From contig CANLUT010000006.1 of the NCBI GenBank assembly GCA_947494335.1, positions 53,176 to 117,175 of the forward strand: DNA of 64,000 nt. The letters run 5' to 3'. Made by a program: the position numbers and the translations under genes. This document shows positions 35,793 through 46,825 of the stretch, one piece after another. The notes under the pieces were generated by a model. That model saw only the letters and a program-made list of their open reading frames with translations. It ran no database searches and had not been told where the DNA came from. Source of the stretch: Oligoflexales bacterium. GTDB taxonomy: Bacteria; Bdellovibrionota_B; Oligoflexia; Oligoflexales; RGVZ01. How positions within the stretch are numbered: the first letter of the stretch is position 1; each line of letters begins with the position of its first letter.

Positions 35793-37547
35793 TCAAGCAA
35801 CGCTATCAACGGATTGCATCTCAGAGTCTTGGAGCTGAGCCAGTATCTCTTCTAGTGATTGTGGCCTATGCAGCAAAAAGCCCTGAATGAGGTCCACACC
35901 CATCTGTTGAACTGCCTGCGCCTCTTCCCACATCTCAATGCCTTCAGCAAGCACAATTGCATTAACCTGCTTGGCAGCCTTTACAATACCCTCAACGAAA
36001 ATCGCCTTTGTTGGATCTTGATGAATTTTTTCGACAAGACTTCTGTCGAGCTTTATGAGCTCAGGACGCAATTTGATCACTCGCTCAATGCTGGCGTGAC
36101 CTTTTCCGAAATCATCGGCGGCAATCGTGCAATCAATTTTTGATACATAGTCGTGGATTTTCTGCATAAGCGATAGGTTTGTCACACCCTCAGATTCACT
36201 CAATTCAAATATGATTTTTCCACGCGGACTAATGAGATGAGTCAGCCTTTCCAGATGCAGCAGGTTCCGAGGTAGAATGTTGACCATCAGCTTACCAGGT
36301 AATGAAACCGCGTGAAGGATCCCGAGCCCCAGACAGACTTGATCAAGTTCAAGAGCAACTTTGGCATGACCTGCCATCTCAAAAAGAATATCTGGACGAA
36401 ACAGGCGGAAATCCATAAACACCAAATGATCACCCGTAAGTTTCTCTTCCACTAAGTTTTTTCTGGCTCGAATCAACGATTCAAAACCGAAAATCAAATC
36501 CTTTATAGGCGTAAAGGACTTGGATTTTTTAACCTGGTCCACCTTCTCTTGCGTGATGCCTTGCAGCTGAAAGACTCCCTGGTAATTTGGAGTCAAAATT
36601 TCGCGTGATTGAATGATCGTTTGCATGATCTCGCGCTCACGATCCTTGACCCTTCTCTGGTGAACTTTTGCGACCTCTGTCGCAGAATCTATCAGATGGT
36701 CCAAAAGATCGACTGGGTCGACACATGGGTTGTGGAGTGCCGTTGCATGACCGACACTGAAATCTGGGATTAAACGCATACCGTCAGGTAGAACTCTTAG
36801 TGCTCTGTCTTTGAAGACTTCTGCCCAGAGAGCTTCTTGAATTCTCATGGCGAGACGATCGGCCAACTTTTCAAGAACACCCGGCGCAGGAACCGTTTTT
36901 GCGATTCGACTCTGCTCCAGGAATACATAGTAAGTGTTGCTATGGGCAGAACGGCGCATAAGCATATCGGAATTCCGGAAACTGCCGTTTTGTCCCCACA
37001 TATCAACCAGGATCTGATGGAAACAATCTTGGGCCTTCTGGTAGGCCTCGACGCCAAATTCAATTAAAATTTTTCTGAGAGCGCTGGCGTTTATTAACAA
37101 CATACTGATGGCGCCGCTTCCTTGAAGCATGTGCAAAGGAACCTGAGGGTTATAAATTGGCGCGCGTTTCAAAGAGACGCTACGTGCCCCACGGCCGCTA
37201 GCACCGCACGAGTCAAGCATTGCAAGAATCAACTCCGGGCTGTCGTCAGGAACCCAAACAAAGAGCTCTGAATTTCGGCTTGAAACCGACTGCTCTTGTC
37301 CTTGCTTTTCACCGATTATCAAGACAGGGATGCGTCGACCCAAACTGCCCAAAAGATCAAGCCAAGCTGCATCAACGAGTCCCGGCATCCCACTGTCAAC
37401 AACGATACCTTTGACGCCAGCCGCATAGAGACTTGGAATGGCAAGATCCGAAGTTGGATCAAGAGCGCGAAAGACGATCTCATGCTCACGAAATAGTCTC
37501 GTCAGACTTTTTCGAAGTTGGAGATTCGAGGTTACCAAACAGATCAT
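35793..37547 (-). CDS. Receiver-like / degenerate GGDEF / EAL protein (c-di-GMP phosphodiesterase)
   Basis: The product is 584 residues from ATG 37547, behind AGGATG; a start at 37589 is less supported. Residues 1-115 look like a receiver (Asp51 in VVDSGMPG) but lack the usual Lys motif. Residues ~145-300 recall a GGDEF domain in which the catalytic motif is replaced by HSNTYY. Residues ~345-575 are an EAL domain with the metal and catalytic residues present: Glu356 in FESLIR, Asn423, Glu448, Asp478-Asp479 in ADDFG, Lys499, Glu535 and Gln555 in IQGFLLHRP. It likely degrades c-di-GMP. Confidence 0.85.
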   Translation of the reverse strand: MICLVTSNLQLRKSLTRLFREHEIVFRALDPTSDLAIPSLYAAGVKGIVVDSGMPGLVDAAWLDLLGSLGRRIPVLIIGEKQGQEQSVSSRNSELFVWVPDDSPELILAMLDSCGASGRGARSVSLKRAPIYNPQVPLHMLQGSGAISMLLINASALRKILIEFGVEAYQKAQDCFHQILVDMWGQNGSFRNSDMLMRRSAHSNTYYVFLEQSRIAKTVPAPGVLEKLADRLAMRIQEALWAEVFKDRALRVLPDGMRLIPDFSVGHATALHNPCVDPVDLLDHLIDSATEVAKVHQRRVKDREREIMQTIIQSREILTPNYQGVFQLQGITQEKVDQVKKSKSFTPIKDLIFGFESLIRARKNLVEEKLTGDHLVFMDFRLFRPDILFEMAGHAKVALELDQVCLGLGILHAVSLPGKLMVNILPRNLLHLERLTHLISPRGKIIFELSESEGVTNLSLMQKIHDYVSKIDCTIAADDFGKGHASIERVIKLRPELIKLDRSLVEKIHQDPTKAIFVEGIVKAAKQVNAIVLAEGIEMWEEAQAVQQMGVDLIQGFLLHRPQSLEEILAQLQDSEMQSVDSVA

Positions 37548-37749
37548 TGGCCATCCTAGGTTGACTAAAAAGTGTCCAGCGCTAGACAAGAGTGTTTCGG
37601 ATCAATCCCCAAGACCTTAAGTCGATGCGCCCCCATACATTTGGAATTTTTATAAACTTCTTGGAAATCCACAGTCGTTGTGGATAAATAGGAGATCGCC
37701 CAGGGCGCACCCCTTAAGGGGCGGCATATTGACCGAAATGAAAAAAAAT

Positions 37750-37778
37750 TAGACAAACCATGAAATAATATTTTTATT
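37750..37778 (+). promoter_or_regulatory. Weak candidate promoter of the pta gene
   Basis: TAGACA at 37750-37755 and TTTATT at 37773-37778 are 17 bases apart in a very AT-rich stretch, 22 bases before the ATG. Confidence 0.25.
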
Positions 37779-37798
37779 TAAATCGCTGATGGAAATTT

Positions 37799-38791
37799 AT
37801 GCCTTCTATGTCTCCTTTCATCCAATCACTTGTTGAAAAATGTCGGGCTAAACCGGGACGAGTGATTTTGCCTGAAGGTGATGATCAGAGGGTCATCGAA
37901 GCATCCAAGCTGCTCCTATCTTGGGGCGCTGCAATAGAAATCAAATTAATAAACTCTACAGGTAGTGTGAAGACTTCGATCTTTGACACTAGAGTTTCGT
38001 CGTGCTCCAGTAAAGATCCAGCGATCATTCAGGAAGCGCGTGCAGACTATGAAAAACATCTTGAGTCGCGCAACAAAGTATTGAGCCCCGATCAAATTGA
38101 CAAGCTCGCCGAGTCACCCCTAGTCCAAGCAGGTAACATGCTCTACCACGATCAAGCCGATTGCGTGGTTGCTGGTTGTGTCGCAACGACAGCGGACGTG
38201 ATTCGAGCAGCCATCTCGACTGTTGGCTTAGCCAGAGGGATCAGAACCGTCAGTGGAAGCTTCATTATGGATCGCACTGAAAGGAATCCGGACGAAATTT
38301 TTATTTTTGCGGACTGTGGTGTTGTCATTGAGCCGACGGTTGACCAGTTGGTGGATATCGCAAAATCATCATCAGAAACGTTCTTCAAACTGACGGGTAA
38401 AAATCCAGTCGTTGCGTTTCTCAGCTTTTCCACAAAAGGCTCGGCCGATCATCCAGCAGCAGAAAAAATGCGCCTTGCGGCACAAAAGTTTAATCTCAAA
38501 TATCCCACCATCGAAAGTGATGGAGAGCTGCAATTCGACGCAGCCTTCACCAAAGACGTCGGGCTTCGTAAATCCCCCAAAAGCACTGTTCCTGGACGCG
38601 CCAACTGCTTTATTTTCCCCACTCTTGACGCAGGAAATATCGCCTACAAAATCACGCAGCGCCTAGCCGGATTCGGCGCCTATGGCCCGATCCTTCAGGG
38701 TTTGAATAAGCCCTATAGTGACTTGTCACGTGGCGCAACCCCAGAGGATATAGCCATATCGGCCATGATAAATATTCTCAGGTCCCGCTAA
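37799..38791 (+). CDS. pta: Phosphate acetyltransferase (PTA/PTB domain)
   Basis: The 330-residue single-domain form begins GRVILPEGDDQRVIEAS. It shows ADCVVAGCVATTADVIRAAI, VIEPTVDQLVDIA, FLSFSTKGSA and PTLDAGNIAYKITQRLAGFGAYGPILQGLNKP, all typical of phosphotransacetylase. It interconverts acetyl-CoA and acetyl phosphate. No acetate kinase gene is adjacent. A phosphate butyryltransferase is a less likely alternative. Confidence 0.93.
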   Translation: MPSMSPFIQSLVEKCRAKPGRVILPEGDDQRVIEASKLLLSWGAAIEIKLINSTGSVKTSIFDTRVSSCSSKDPAIIQEARADYEKHLESRNKVLSPDQIDKLAESPLVQAGNMLYHDQADCVVAGCVATTADVIRAAISTVGLARGIRTVSGSFIMDRTERNPDEIFIFADCGVVIEPTVDQLVDIAKSSSETFFKLTGKNPVVAFLSFSTKGSADHPAAEKMRLAAQKFNLKYPTIESDGELQFDAAFTKDVGLRKSPKSTVPGRANCFIFPTLDAGNIAYKITQRLAGFGAYGPILQGLNKPYSDLSRGATPEDIAISAMINILRSR

Positions 38792-38798
38792 TTTCTGA

Positions 38799-38828
38799 TT
38801 GCCCATTGAACTGGCAACCCCGTACAAT
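38799..38828 (+). promoter_or_regulatory. Promoter of the M14 carboxypeptidase gene
   Basis: TTGCCC at 38799-38804 and TACAAT at 38823-38828 are 18 bases apart, 55 bases before the ATG. The -10 lies in the same CCCCGTACAATA string and at nearly the same distance as in the promoter at 26756-26785. Confidence 0.45.
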
Positions 38829-38883
38829 ACTGTAAACTTTAATATTCATGTTCAGTAATATTTCCAGGGATAGGAGATAAGCG

Positions 38884-40308
38884 ATGAGAAGCCGATTTTT
38901 AGGATTTGCGTTCTTGGGCGCGCTGTCAATCATGGCTGGTGGCTGCGGTGAGACTACATCGTATCGCCTTAACAGCACGACAGAAAGCGAGAAACCAGTC
39001 TACGTCAGACTTCCGGCTGCTATGGTCACCAAGGATTTTGTAAAATCCACGGGTTTCAATCGCGATCATGCTAAGAACAATGATTTTGCAATCGGCTGGC
39101 TATCCTCAGGAGTCATGAATCATTTGAATCTCAAAGACAAGAGCCAGATCACGCGCCTTGATGAATTGGCTGTGACCGAGGGACGCCTTAACCCATTTAC
39201 AATGGAGCGGACAGAACTCAAATTTGATGAGCCAACCCCTGCTGAAGACTATCATAATTATCAAGCATTGACCGCGGAGCTACGTCGGTTGGCTGACGCT
39301 CACCCTGAAATCGCGCGCCTCAGCAGTATTGGTAAATCTCATCAAGGACGAGAACTTTGGATGATGACCATCAGTGATCAGGTTGATCAGGCTGAAGGTG
39401 AGCCAGAGCTTCTCTACATCGCTAACATGCATGGTGATGAGGTTGTCGGTCGAGAATTATCCATCTATCACATTCGTCGACTGCTTAATGAATACGGTAA
39501 AAATGACCGCGTTACAAATCTTGTGAACAACAGCAAGATGTTTATCATCGCATCGATGAATCCAGATGGCTTTGAGCTGAGACAGCGCTATAGTGCGCGT
39601 AATCTAGACTTGAACCGAAACTTCCCGGACTTTACAAGCGATGACCGCGACACTTCAACTGGACGTGGCGTTGAGACAAAAGCCATTATGGATCTTCACA
39701 GTGGCCATCACTTCACTGCATCCGTTAACTTCCACGGTGGAGAAGTTTGTTTCAATCTTCCTTGGGACACAAAACCTAATCGCGACGTTGAAGAAAAATT
39801 CGGTGACGACACCGTACTAACCTCCATGGGACGCGCGTGGGCCGACAGCAATCCAACGATGGAAGCCAACAACAGCTTTGATCGCGGCCTAACCTACGGC
39901 TACGAGTGGTACGAAGTTGATGGCGGTATGCAAGACTGGTCTATTTGGTACCGCCGCAGCATGCATGCTACGGTTGAGCTCTCCTACACTAAGTGGCCTT
40001 CTGCCAACTACCTTGCGACTGCTTGGCGCGAAAACCAAGAAGCCATGCTGGCCTACCATGAGCGCGCGCTCACGGGAGTGCATCTACAGGTCGTCGACGA
40101 GCGTGGCGCCCCAATACCAAGTTTTGAAGTATCTGTGTCTTCAGCAAACAGAACTGTTCGCTATGACAATGGTATCGCGCACCGCACGACGACAAGTGGC
40201 CCACAAACAGTCACTGTCTCCATCGATGGACGATCTGTTGCCCAAATCAACACAACGGCGCGCCCATTTGACGGACGCTTTGACCGCGTTGTTGTTTCAA
40301 AAAAATAA
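38884..40308 (+). CDS. M14-family zinc carboxypeptidase lipoprotein
   Basis: The 474-residue protein has a lipobox AGGC with Cys21. Zinc ligands fit His183 and Glu186 (HGDE) and His284 (NFHGGE), and the catalytic Glu is Glu365 in ATVELSYTKWP. Substrate-binding RNLDLNRNFPDF is also intact. A C-terminal ~75-residue domain (VHLQVVDERGAPIPSFEVSV) is a carboxypeptidase-regulatory-like beta domain. It removes C-terminal residues from peptides outside the cytoplasm. ATG follows ATAGGAG. It has its own promoter and terminator. Confidence 0.92.
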   Translation: MRSRFLGFAFLGALSIMAGGCGETTSYRLNSTTESEKPVYVRLPAAMVTKDFVKSTGFNRDHAKNNDFAIGWLSSGVMNHLNLKDKSQITRLDELAVTEGRLNPFTMERTELKFDEPTPAEDYHNYQALTAELRRLADAHPEIARLSSIGKSHQGRELWMMTISDQVDQAEGEPELLYIANMHGDEVVGRELSIYHIRRLLNEYGKNDRVTNLVNNSKMFIIASMNPDGFELRQRYSARNLDLNRNFPDFTSDDRDTSTGRGVETKAIMDLHSGHHFTASVNFHGGEVCFNLPWDTKPNRDVEEKFGDDTVLTSMGRAWADSNPTMEANNSFDRGLTYGYEWYEVDGGMQDWSIWYRRSMHATVELSYTKWPSANYLATAWRENQEAMLAYHERALTGVHLQVVDERGAPIPSFEVSVSSANRTVRYDNGIAHRTTTSGPQTVTVSIDGRSVAQINTTARPFDGRFDRVVVSKK

Positions 40309-40336
40309 GATAAAGCCCGCGTAAGTAAAATATTGG

Positions 40337-40377
40337 CGCCATTTTGATACCAACCAGGTCAAAATGGCGTCTTTATT
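40337..40377 (+). terminator. Terminator after the carboxypeptidase gene
   Basis: An 11-bp stem (arms 40337-40347 and 40359-40369, CGCCATTTTGA) is followed on the plus strand by TCTTTATTT. Confidence 0.8.
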
Positions 40378-40451
40378 TATGGGCACAGTTCATGCAGACA
40401 CCAATGTGAGACGTAAGGTCACAACACCCCAAACACACAAAGGGAGGAGTC

Positions 40452-41096
40452 ATGAACAGGATGTTGCTACTACGAAGACTATTTGAGATCGCCGTGATGC
40501 TGTCGTCGGTGTCAACACCGTTGTTGGCTGGTGTCATCACCTATCATCCCGAATCGGGAATCTATGCTGGCAACGGATGTCCGGAGGGTTCATCCCGTAT
40601 TTATGTCGATGAGTATGGTGACCTGGTTTTGGAGCATGATGCCATGATTCTCAGTTTGCCAGCCTACGGCCAGGATCCAGCTTTGTCCGGTCGGCGCGCC
40701 TGTACCATTCGAATTCCTGTCACAATTCCACAAGGGTTCTATATCAGCGCTATCGAGCAACGTATCGCTTATGCAGCCATCAAGTCGGAAGGAGCACAGG
40801 CACAAATCTCGACTCAAACATCTTTTAGCTCCGACCGCGTGAGCCCATTCACTGCCATACTTCCCAGAGATGAAGAATTCACTGGGGACTTGATGATTGA
40901 CTCTCGACGCAATCAGCTAAATTCCCAGTCGCAAATAAATCGCTACTGCCGCGGCGATCGTTCCGAAGAGATGATGCTCCGCATCAATATGGCAATGTCA
41001 GGCCAACGAGACTCATATGCAGAAGATCTGATTGTTCAGACAATCGGTGGATACATCAGTGAAGGCATCGATGTTGAAGTCTCACCTTGCCCCTAA
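40452..41096 (+). CDS. DUF4360-like secreted protein
   Basis: The 214-residue protein has a signal peptide (IAVMLSSVSTPLLA). The mature part has the DUF4360 pattern: YAGNGCPEGSSRI, RRACTIRIPVTIPQGFYISAIEQR, late NRYCRGDR and a final SPCP. Four Cys could form two disulfides. Function of the family is unknown. ATG follows AAAGGGAGGAG. Confidence 0.78.
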   Translation: MNRMLLLRRLFEIAVMLSSVSTPLLAGVITYHPESGIYAGNGCPEGSSRIYVDEYGDLVLEHDAMILSLPAYGQDPALSGRRACTIRIPVTIPQGFYISAIEQRIAYAAIKSEGAQAQISTQTSFSSDRVSPFTAILPRDEEFTGDLMIDSRRNQLNSQSQINRYCRGDRSEEMMLRINMAMSGQRDSYAEDLIVQTIGGYISEGIDVEVSPCP

Positions 41097-41101
41097 ATGC
41101 C

Positions 41102-41130
41102 CCCCCGATGACTCAATCATCGGGGGATTT
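41102..41130. terminator. Hairpin between convergent genes
   Basis: A perfect 10-bp stem (arms 41102-41111 and 41117-41126, CCCCCGATGA) with a 5-base loop is followed by only ATTT on the plus strand. It probably serves the DUF4360 gene and may act on both sides. Confidence 0.65.
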
Positions 41131-41139
41131 CCGTTTAAC

Positions 41140-41544
41140 TTAGAAGCGACGATTACAGCTCAACTGCCCCAGCATGAATGGTTGCCAGATACCCCGCGGC
41201 GAAGCATATAATTGCGCCCATCCATTGGGAAAAAACTGTGCGGCCAACAGCTCAGGTCTGGCAAGTCCAAGATCGCGCTCCGCACAATCGTACTCAGCTC
41301 CAGCGGATCCGAACTGACACTCCAGTCGAATCATTTCAACGCTGGGTAATCCGGACGGTAATTGACGGACAAGTCTTACCTGGGCGACAGCGCGACCATT
41401 GAAAGTCGGGCGAACCTGAATCCAGTAAGATCCATTCCAGAGAATGCTTGGCACCTGCGTCAACGAATTGTTGCAGTCGTAGGTCGATGCATATGAAAAA
41501 CCAGAAATACATAATAATAAAATTAACGAAACCAAACGAAGCAT
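41140..41544 (-). CDS. Small secreted protein of unknown function
   Basis: The 134-residue protein has a signal peptide (LVSLILLLCISGFSYA), starting at ATG with GGGGAGG upstream. The mature domain has four Cys (YDCNN, RLECQFG, YDCAERD, QLSCNRRF) that could pair. No family is recognised. It converges with the DUF4360 gene, but no link is shown. Confidence 0.65.
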   Translation of the reverse strand: MLRLVSLILLLCISGFSYASTYDCNNSLTQVPSILWNGSYWIQVRPTFNGRAVAQVRLVRQLPSGLPSVEMIRLECQFGSAGAEYDCAERDLGLARPELLAAQFFPNGWAQLYASPRGIWQPFMLGQLSCNRRF

Positions 41545-41614
41545 CGTAACCTCCCCGTAGAGTCGGCGACCTAAGTAGCAACCATCCAGGAGTTTAGCAA
41601 GGACGGAAAACCAT

Positions 41615-42808
41615 CTATATTGAGGAGACTACGAAACAATCTGCAACAGCGAGACTCCATGCAGTCTCGCGAAACCATTCGTTCTCTGACAAGTAGATAC
41701 GATCATTCTGCATACGAAGCATTCCATCACGTAATCCCCGCCGAAAGACCTCGGACTCCCGCAATCGATACCCCTTCTCAGTGATGAGATTTATATCAAT
41801 CCCATCACGACAACGAAGACCACACCCCACATACTCAAGAAGCCAAGACTCCAAGTTTCGCTCCGAGTCAACGATTCCCCCAGTGCTTAAAACAATATCT
41901 TTCATTTTAGGGCTTACGGAATTCTGAATTTCATTGCGCAAAAACGCCCGGAGATCTCCTGGGTAACTGTATCGCAAACCAACATTAGACCCATCAGCTA
42001 CAAATCCATGGGCACCAGCGCCAATGCCGATATATTCGTCTCCGCGCCAGTAAAGCCAATTGTGGCGACACGACGCTCCGGGACGTGACCAGTTGCTAAT
42101 TTCTTCGTGTTCAAATCCGGCTTTGCGCAAGAAATCACAAGCCATATCGTAGTAAATAGCTAGACGATCATCTTCCACAGCTTGCATGACACCCCGACGC
42201 TGCGCCCGGGCAAAAGGAGTCTGCCCTTCATAGGTCAATGCATAGAGGCTTAAATGATTGACGCCCGAGTCCACCATGCGACTTAGGTCTGAAAGCCATG
42301 AGTCCGTCGTTTGGCCAGGCCAGCCGTAAATCAAGTCACCATTTGACAGAGGGAACGTATTAGCGGCTTTCTGCAACGCTGAAAAAGCCTCGGAAGACGA
42401 GTGATCTCGCGTCAACGCTTTAAGCCCCGACTCATCAAAGGACTGAACCCCAACGCTTAAGCGATTAAAACCAAGTGACCTCCAAACTTCGCAGGCCTCT
42501 GCGGTGACATTGGATGGATTAGCCTCCAATGTCACCTCAACATCGTGCACAGCTCTCTGGCCAATCAGCGTCATCAATTCGGTGTATTCACTCGTGAGAA
42601 GTCCGGGTGTACCGCCACCGAAAAATACGGATGTGAATTGCCTCGAGTCAGGGATGACGCTGTACCAAACTGATAATTGTTTTATGAGAGATTCAATGTA
42701 GGATTTCTGATGGTCAGCATTGAAGTTTGCCGTCTTTGCAAAGTCACAGTAGTGGCAAAGCTTTGAGCAAAAAGGAATATGAACATAAAGACCAAACGGT
42801 TTGCCCAT
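41615..42808 (-). CDS. hemW: HemW-like radical SAM protein
   Basis: The product is 397 residues from ATG 42808, whose TG is shared with the stop of the preceding gene (TGATG). The radical SAM cluster motif is CSKLCHYC (Cys14, Cys18, Cys21), then FFGGGTPGLL, and the HemW-specific SCRHNWLYW. HemW is a haem chaperone, formerly misnamed coproporphyrinogen oxidase HemN, which lacks this Cys order. Start at 42898 would add 30 poorly conserved residues and is rejected. Confidence 0.93.
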   Translation of the reverse strand: MGKPFGLYVHIPFCSKLCHYCDFAKTANFNADHQKSYIESLIKQLSVWYSVIPDSRQFTSVFFGGGTPGLLTSEYTELMTLIGQRAVHDVEVTLEANPSNVTAEACEVWRSLGFNRLSVGVQSFDESGLKALTRDHSSSEAFSALQKAANTFPLSNGDLIYGWPGQTTDSWLSDLSRMVDSGVNHLSLYALTYEGQTPFARAQRRGVMQAVEDDRLAIYYDMACDFLRKAGFEHEEISNWSRPGASCRHNWLYWRGDEYIGIGAGAHGFVADGSNVGLRYSYPGDLRAFLRNEIQNSVSPKMKDIVLSTGGIVDSERNLESWLLEYVGCGLRCRDGIDINLITEKGYRLRESEVFRRGLRDGMLRMQNDRIYLSENEWFRETAWSLAVADCFVVSSI

Positions 42809-43209
42809 CAGTATCTCTTTCCAGAAAATCCAGGAGGTTTCTTCCGTTCTGATGGACACCAGCCCGGTCTTGGGCCAACCTCGGGAAACTTTCGGCACAC
42901 GTCGGGCCTGACATCATAGATCGTACAAAGTCTCGAAGTCTCATCCAAAAAAATACAATCCTGGTTAGGCCTTTGTGCAATTGTAAACTTCATGGTACTT
43001 GCGCGATAGGACTGAATCAGTTTTTGGGATTCGAGCTTTCGGGCAATCTTCTTGGCCGACCATAAGGCCTCATCTTCCGACAGGAGCCCCATCCTTACCA
43101 AGTCCGGAACCTTTGCCTCGACGTGAAGTCGACAGCAATGACCATGGCACCCCGTGCACATGCTCGGTTTGAACTTTGTCCAAGTTGAAGGGCGATCTAT
43201 ATCCACCAT
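42808..43209 (-). CDS. YkgJ-family cysteine cluster protein
   Basis: The 133-residue cytoplasmic protein has CTGCHGHCCR near the N-terminus, and later DCIFLDETSRLCTIYDVRPDVCRKFP, the YkgJ (UPF0153) zinc/iron-binding pattern. The exact function is unsettled. It is coupled to hemW by a TGATG stop-start overlap, so both are made together. Confidence 0.9.
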   Translation of the reverse strand: MVDIDRPSTWTKFKPSMCTGCHGHCCRLHVEAKVPDLVRMGLLSEDEALWSAKKIARKLESQKLIQSYRASTMKFTIAQRPNQDCIFLDETSRLCTIYDVRPDVCRKFPEVGPRPGWCPSERKKPPGFSGKRY

Positions 43210-43271
43210 GACGCCCTCTTACCGCGACTAAAGGCCCTTAATCAATAGCCAATGCTACAGGTACTGAAGCC

Positions 43272-44474
43272 TTAGTGAGCAACAGGAACCCCGCCATCAG
43301 ATATATCCTGGCGATCTTGCTCGTCAGTGCCGGCACCCAACAACGACGCCATCCACAGGAAGTCGACCCCACTGAACGTCCGCGTGCATAAATCTGTGCC
43401 GCCAGAAAACTCAGCATGGCGCCTCTGCCAGAGGTAGTCCGCACGTCTATCGCAATTCATTGGCAGCCTCGTCATGGGAAACTGAGACATGGAAAGAAGA
43501 TCAGCCAATAAATGCTCCTGATTTTGATTCGTCAACGTCCCGAATGTCTCATGATCCAACCATCGATAGAAAATGTTCTCCGGGTGCAATGCTCTCAGCC
43601 GACCAGAAATCCATTGACGCCGCTGGACATCCAGTGATGTGTCTAGACTTTTCTCCAATGTAACCAAGCGTTCGATAGCCCCAAAAAAACTTCTTGGATT
43701 GAATCCCTCGCGAGATTTGGAGTGTTTAATTTCAAGCCAAAGATCCAAAGCGGCAAGATGCGAAACGTAACCCTCTTGAAGAAACATGGCATCATATTCG
43801 ATCGATGAAAATGATTGTTTTAAAATCCATGGCCATTCTTCAAAAGGAACGTGGCGCCGCTCCGCCTCCATTCTCAATAAACCAGCAATTCCTGGCGACA
43901 ACCAACTCACATAGAATGGGCCGTCCCCAACAAATCCCCCCCTGCGATCAATCTCGGAGAGCATCGTTCGAAAAAGTACCGTACCGTTCTCCGGATTTGC
44001 TTTTAGCGCAACCAATACACCCATAATCATGTCACGACTAAGACTCTTGGAACATCTTGGGTGACGAAGCCACTGTGCCCCATCGCGGCTAGCCTTTATC
44101 GATGCCCAGGCCTCTGTAGCCCGCTCTTTCAAGCCCATCGAAGCCAACGCATAATATCGAAGAGACGAGAAAAGGAGACTGTCACATTCGCCCTCTGGCC
44201 GCCTGCTAGCGTTCAAATTGACAACCATACCGTCGAGCAGCATGTCGCGTTTGATGAGCTCGTCGTACAGAACAGTGCGCGTTAGCGCCTCCCGTCTGAG
44301 CCTTGCGAGATTGTCTTCCATGGACAAAACCTCGTGGGAATCATTCATACTGATTAACCGTGCATGCTGCTCATTGATGATACGAGATAGATTGGCGATC
44401 ACCAGGACCATCACCACAGAGAGCAAGACTCCTGCAGCCAATGAAATATTGAAGATGACAGGCCTGATTCGCAT
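43272..44474 (-). CDS. Membrane-anchored protein of unknown function
   Basis: The 400-residue protein has one N-terminal membrane span (FNISLAAGVLLSVVMVLVIANLS). The rest is mostly helical, with Arg/Glu-rich stretches resembling a sensor or peptidoglycan-associated scaffold, but I see no known domain. Four Cys occur (GECDSLL, HPRCSKS, NCDRRAD, DLCTRTF). It lies 62 bases before ykgJ on the same strand and may form a transcript with it. Confidence 0.65.
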   Translation of the reverse strand: MRIRPVIFNISLAAGVLLSVVMVLVIANLSRIINEQHARLISMNDSHEVLSMEDNLARLRREALTRTVLYDELIKRDMLLDGMVVNLNASRRPEGECDSLLFSSLRYYALASMGLKERATEAWASIKASRDGAQWLRHPRCSKSLSRDMIMGVLVALKANPENGTVLFRTMLSEIDRRGGFVGDGPFYVSWLSPGIAGLLRMEAERRHVPFEEWPWILKQSFSSIEYDAMFLQEGYVSHLAALDLWLEIKHSKSREGFNPRSFFGAIERLVTLEKSLDTSLDVQRRQWISGRLRALHPENIFYRWLDHETFGTLTNQNQEHLLADLLSMSQFPMTRLPMNCDRRADYLWQRRHAEFSGGTDLCTRTFSGVDFLWMASLLGAGTDEQDRQDISDGGVPVAH

Positions 44475-44614
44475 AGGTGTTCAGCTCCAAAAACCCACTT
44501 TCCCTTAGATCTTCCGTCGGCAAAGAGAATAACGAACCCCCAAAGAGCCACTATACCTCAATATTTTCAGTGCTTTAGAACTTGGCTATGGACGGCTTTG
44601 CGCGCGCTTGATAG

Positions 44615-46657
<2,043 letters not shown>

Positions 46658-46825
46658 ACCCGGTCATTATGAATCCTTATACCCATTGAACCCCAATGAT
46701 TTCAGGGGTCTAATCTAAAAATTAAAATTTGATGAAATATTGTTGGACGCCCGGCCAAAATAGGGGTAAAGAGGGCCCGAGAGACCACCTTTTTTTAGGT
46801 GATTTAAAGATAAGGGAATACTCAC

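Noticed and set aside
46786..46801. Small CACCT/AGGTG hairpin before the S41 protease gene
   Set aside because: Only five base pairs around a T-run; as likely to be chance as regulatory.
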